A stretch of DNA of 6,005 nucleotides from Candidatus Pacearchaeota archaeon. GTDB taxonomy: Archaea; Nanobdellota; Nanobdellia; Pacearchaeales; GW2011-AR1. The stretch is taken from the NCBI GenBank assembly GCA_016234025.1, contig JACQLL010000046.1, forward strand, positions 1 through 6,005, read 5' to 3'. Both the position numbers and the translations under genes were made by a program. Below are positions 4,099-6,005 of this stretch, in pieces. Position 1 is the stretch's first letter; each line of letters begins with the position of its first letter. The notes under the pieces are model-generated. The model was given only the letters and a program-made list of their open reading frames with translations. It was not told the DNA's origin and made no database searches.

Positions 4099-6005
4099 AT
4101 GCTTGATTTTAATAAGCTTGAGAATGACGTTTTGAAGTTTTGGTCGAAAGAGAAAATATTCGACAAGCTTAGACAGAAAAATAAAGGGGCGAGACGATGG
4201 AGTTTTATCGACGGGCCGATAACCGCGAACAACCCAATGGGAGTGCATCACGCATGGGGCAGAACTTACAAGGATTTGTTTCACCGATTCAAGTCAATGC
4301 AGGGATTTGAAATGAGGTATCAAAACGGATTCGACTGCCAGGGGCTCTGGGTTGAGAGGGAAGAAGAGAAAGACCTTGGCTTGAAAAATAAAGAAGACAT
4401 CGAAAGATTTGGAATACTTAATTTTGTAAAGTCGTGCAAGAAAAGAGTTGAAAAATTTTCGAAAGTTCAGAGAGATCAATCTATTCGCCTCGGCTACTGG
4501 ATGGATTGGGAAAATAGTTATTACACGATGTCTGACAAAAATAATTTGCACAACTGGCACCTGATTAAACATTATTTTGAGAATGGTTGGCTGTATAAAG
4601 GAAAGGACGCAGTGCCTTGGTGCTGGCGTTGCGGAACAGCGTCGTCAAAACATGATATTGCGACAGAAGGCTACAAGGAAGTAACTCACTCTGCCGTCTT
4701 CATGCAGTTTCCTTTAGTAGACAATCCAAACGAATACTTTTTAATTTTCACGACAACGCCCTGGACGATTCCTGCGAACGTCGTAATCGCGGTTAACACA
4801 AATTTTGATTATGTTAAAGTTGAGAACGACGGCGTTTATTATTGGCTTGCAGAGTCGAGATTGAAAGAACTCGAAGGAAACTATAAAATCCTTGAGAAGA
4901 AAAAGGGCTCTGCTTTGAAAGATTTGAGATACGTTATGCCCTATGCGAATTTGGAGGCTCAGAAAAATTCTCCGCATAAGGTTGTTTTGTGGGATTTGGC
5001 GTCGGAAGAAGAAGGAACAGGAATAGTTCACATCGCTCCGGGATGCGGTGCGGAGGACTTTGCTTTGGGAAAGAAAGAAGGGCTGCCTGCAATCTCGCCA
5101 TTGGATGATTCAGGAATTTACAAAGAGGGCTTCGGTGAATTCTCTTTGAGAAAATATACTGAAGTTAACAACGCAGTTCTTCACGACTTGGAACAGAGAA
5201 GATTCGTTTATAAAATAGAAAAAATAAAACACGGATATCCACACTGCTGGCGTTGCGGAGAAGAGCTGGTTTTCAGGACGGTCGATGAGTGGTACATTAG
5301 TTCCAAGAAAATTAGAAATCAACTAATAAGAGAGAACAGGAAGATAAATTGGTATCCTGAATACGGAAAAAAAAGACAGGAAGAATGGTTCAAGAACATG
5401 AGTGATTGGCTGATTTCGAGAAAAAGATATTGGGGTTTGCCTCTGCCGATTTGGGAATGTGATTGCGGGCACTTTGAGGTCTTCGGAAGTTTGGAAGAGC
5501 TTAGAAAAAAAGCAATAGACAAAACAAGAGTTGATAAACTTCCTGAAATTCACCGCCCTTGGATCGACGAGATTTTTATAGTTTGTGAAAAGTGTGGGAA
5601 GAAAGTTTCCAGAATAAAAGATGTCGGAGATGCATGGCTCGACGCTGGAATCGTCATGTTCTCGACGCTGGATTATCTTGGGAATAAAAAATATTGGGAA
5701 AAGTGGTACCCAGCGGAGTTGATTTCAGAGAACATGCCGGGGCAGTATCGTGGCTGGCTCAATGCTGTAATGTGGGCTGGCGTTGCTTTGACTGGAAAGA
5801 CGCCGTTCAAATCAATGTTCGGCTATGAAACATTGAAAGACGAAAGGGGAGAAGAGATGCACAAGAGTAAGGGCAATGCAATCTGGTTCGACGAAGCGGT
5901 TGAAAAAATGGGTGCAGACCCTATTAGATTATTATACTGTCTTCAGGACCCTTCACAAGAATTACGCTTTGGCTTTAATGTAATTCAGGAAACGAAAAAT
6001 AATCT
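4099..6005 (+). CDS. ileS: Isoleucyl-tRNA synthetase with GVHH in place of HIGH (3' end outside window)
   Basis: This class Ia synthetase charges tRNA-Ile in the cytoplasm. The first 635 residues are present and open to the window edge; the family runs to about 1000, so the anticodon-binding domain is missing here. The Rossmann catalytic domain starts with FIDGPITANNPMGVHHAWGR. The nucleotide-binding HXGH motif is read as G48-V-H-H51, its first and third residues exchanged. The CP1 editing domain carries T218-T-T-P-W (Thr-rich loop) and GTGIVHIAP (306-314) with the conserved acidic residue at D320, so proofreading of valine looks intact. Cysteine pairs C175/C178, C383/C386 and a C454-x-C456/C496-x-x-C499 set are likely zinc sites. 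SRKRYWG (440-446) and YRGW (550-553) are catalytic-core landmarks. The KMSKS loop is E586-M-H-K-S590-K-G-N. The Thr-rich TTTPWT excludes ValRS and LeuRS. The ATG at 4099 is the first in frame after a stop at 4072 and has a TATA box 25.5 bp upstream. Confidence 0.93.
   Translation, partial: MLDFNKLENDVLKFWSKEKIFDKLRQKNKGARRWSFIDGPITANNPMGVHHAWGRTYKDLFHRFKSMQGFEMRYQNGFDCQGLWVEREEEKDLGLKNKEDIERFGILNFVKSCKKRVEKFSKVQRDQSIRLGYWMDWENSYYTMSDKNNLHNWHLIKHYFENGWLYKGKDAVPWCWRCGTASSKHDIATEGYKEVTHSAVFMQFPLVDNPNEYFLIFTTTPWTIPANVVIAVNTNFDYVKVENDGVYYWLAESRLKELEGNYKILEKKKGSALKDLRYVMPYANLEAQKNSPHKVVLWDLASEEEGTGIVHIAPGCGAEDFALGKKEGLPAISPLDDSGIYKEGFGEFSLRKYTEVNNAVLHDLEQRRFVYKIEKIKHGYPHCWRCGEELVFRTVDEWYISSKKIRNQLIRENRKINWYPEYGKKRQEEWFKNMSDWLISRKRYWGLPLPIWECDCGHFEVFGSLEELRKKAIDKTRVDKLPEIHRPWIDEIFIVCEKCGKKVSRIKDVGDAWLDAGIVMFSTLDYLGNKKYWEKWYPAELISENMPGQYRGWLNAVMWAGVALTGKTPFKSMFGYETLKDERGEEMHKSKGNAIWFDEAVEKMGADPIRLLYCLQDPSQELRFGFNVIQETKNN

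Noticed and set aside
4069..5553. Several minus-strand reading frames of 67-96 codons opposite ileS
   Set aside because: They are antisense to a fully conserved synthetase frame, and their sequences are by-products of its codons.

Overview
The window looks like part of a small, AT-rich archaeal genome, most likely a DPANN lineage (Nano-, Pace- or Woesearchaeota-like). The evidence is a tRNA-Gly with an archaeal/eukaryotic-type A73 discriminator and no encoded CCA, A-rich/TATA motifs about 25 bp before almost every start codon, no Shine-Dalgarno sequence before first genes, and very tight packing with convergent genes touching or overlapping. This assignment is an inference from gene architecture, not from a marker gene.

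Layout, left to right. Bases 1-238 hold no convincing gene but contain three adjacent strong inverted repeats (62-176). A short VKOR-family disulfide-forming membrane protein follows (239-667, +). Its stop codon directly abuts the 3' end of a convergent tRNA-Gly(CCC) gene (668-738, -). A compact bidirectional promoter region (739-798) separates the tRNA from a three-gene + strand cluster: pterin-4a-carbinolamine dehydratase (799-1068), an unrecognised 91-residue protein overlapping it by ATGA (1065-1340), and a 78-residue three-helix membrane protein (1375-1611). The last overlaps, tail to tail, a - strand ABC exporter half-transporter (1593-3431). A divergent promoter region leads to an unrecognised 175-residue soluble protein (3524-4051, +) and then the first 635 residues of isoleucyl-tRNA synthetase (4099 to the window edge, +).

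The genes do not form one pathway. VKOR serves oxidative protein folding outside the membrane, the ABC protein serves export, and tRNA-Gly and IleRS serve translation. The strongest unifying signal is regulatory. TATA-like boxes are centred 24.5-26.5 bp before six protein starts and before the tRNA 5' end, which implies leaderless transcription, possibly including a tRNA that begins at its mature 5' nucleotide.

The points most worth a second look are the triple hairpin region, the odd tRNA-Gly (A1-U72, C55, likely leaderless), and the IleRS whose class I HIGH motif is rearranged to GVHH with an altered KMSKS loop. I found no obvious mobile element, CRISPR array or defence system.
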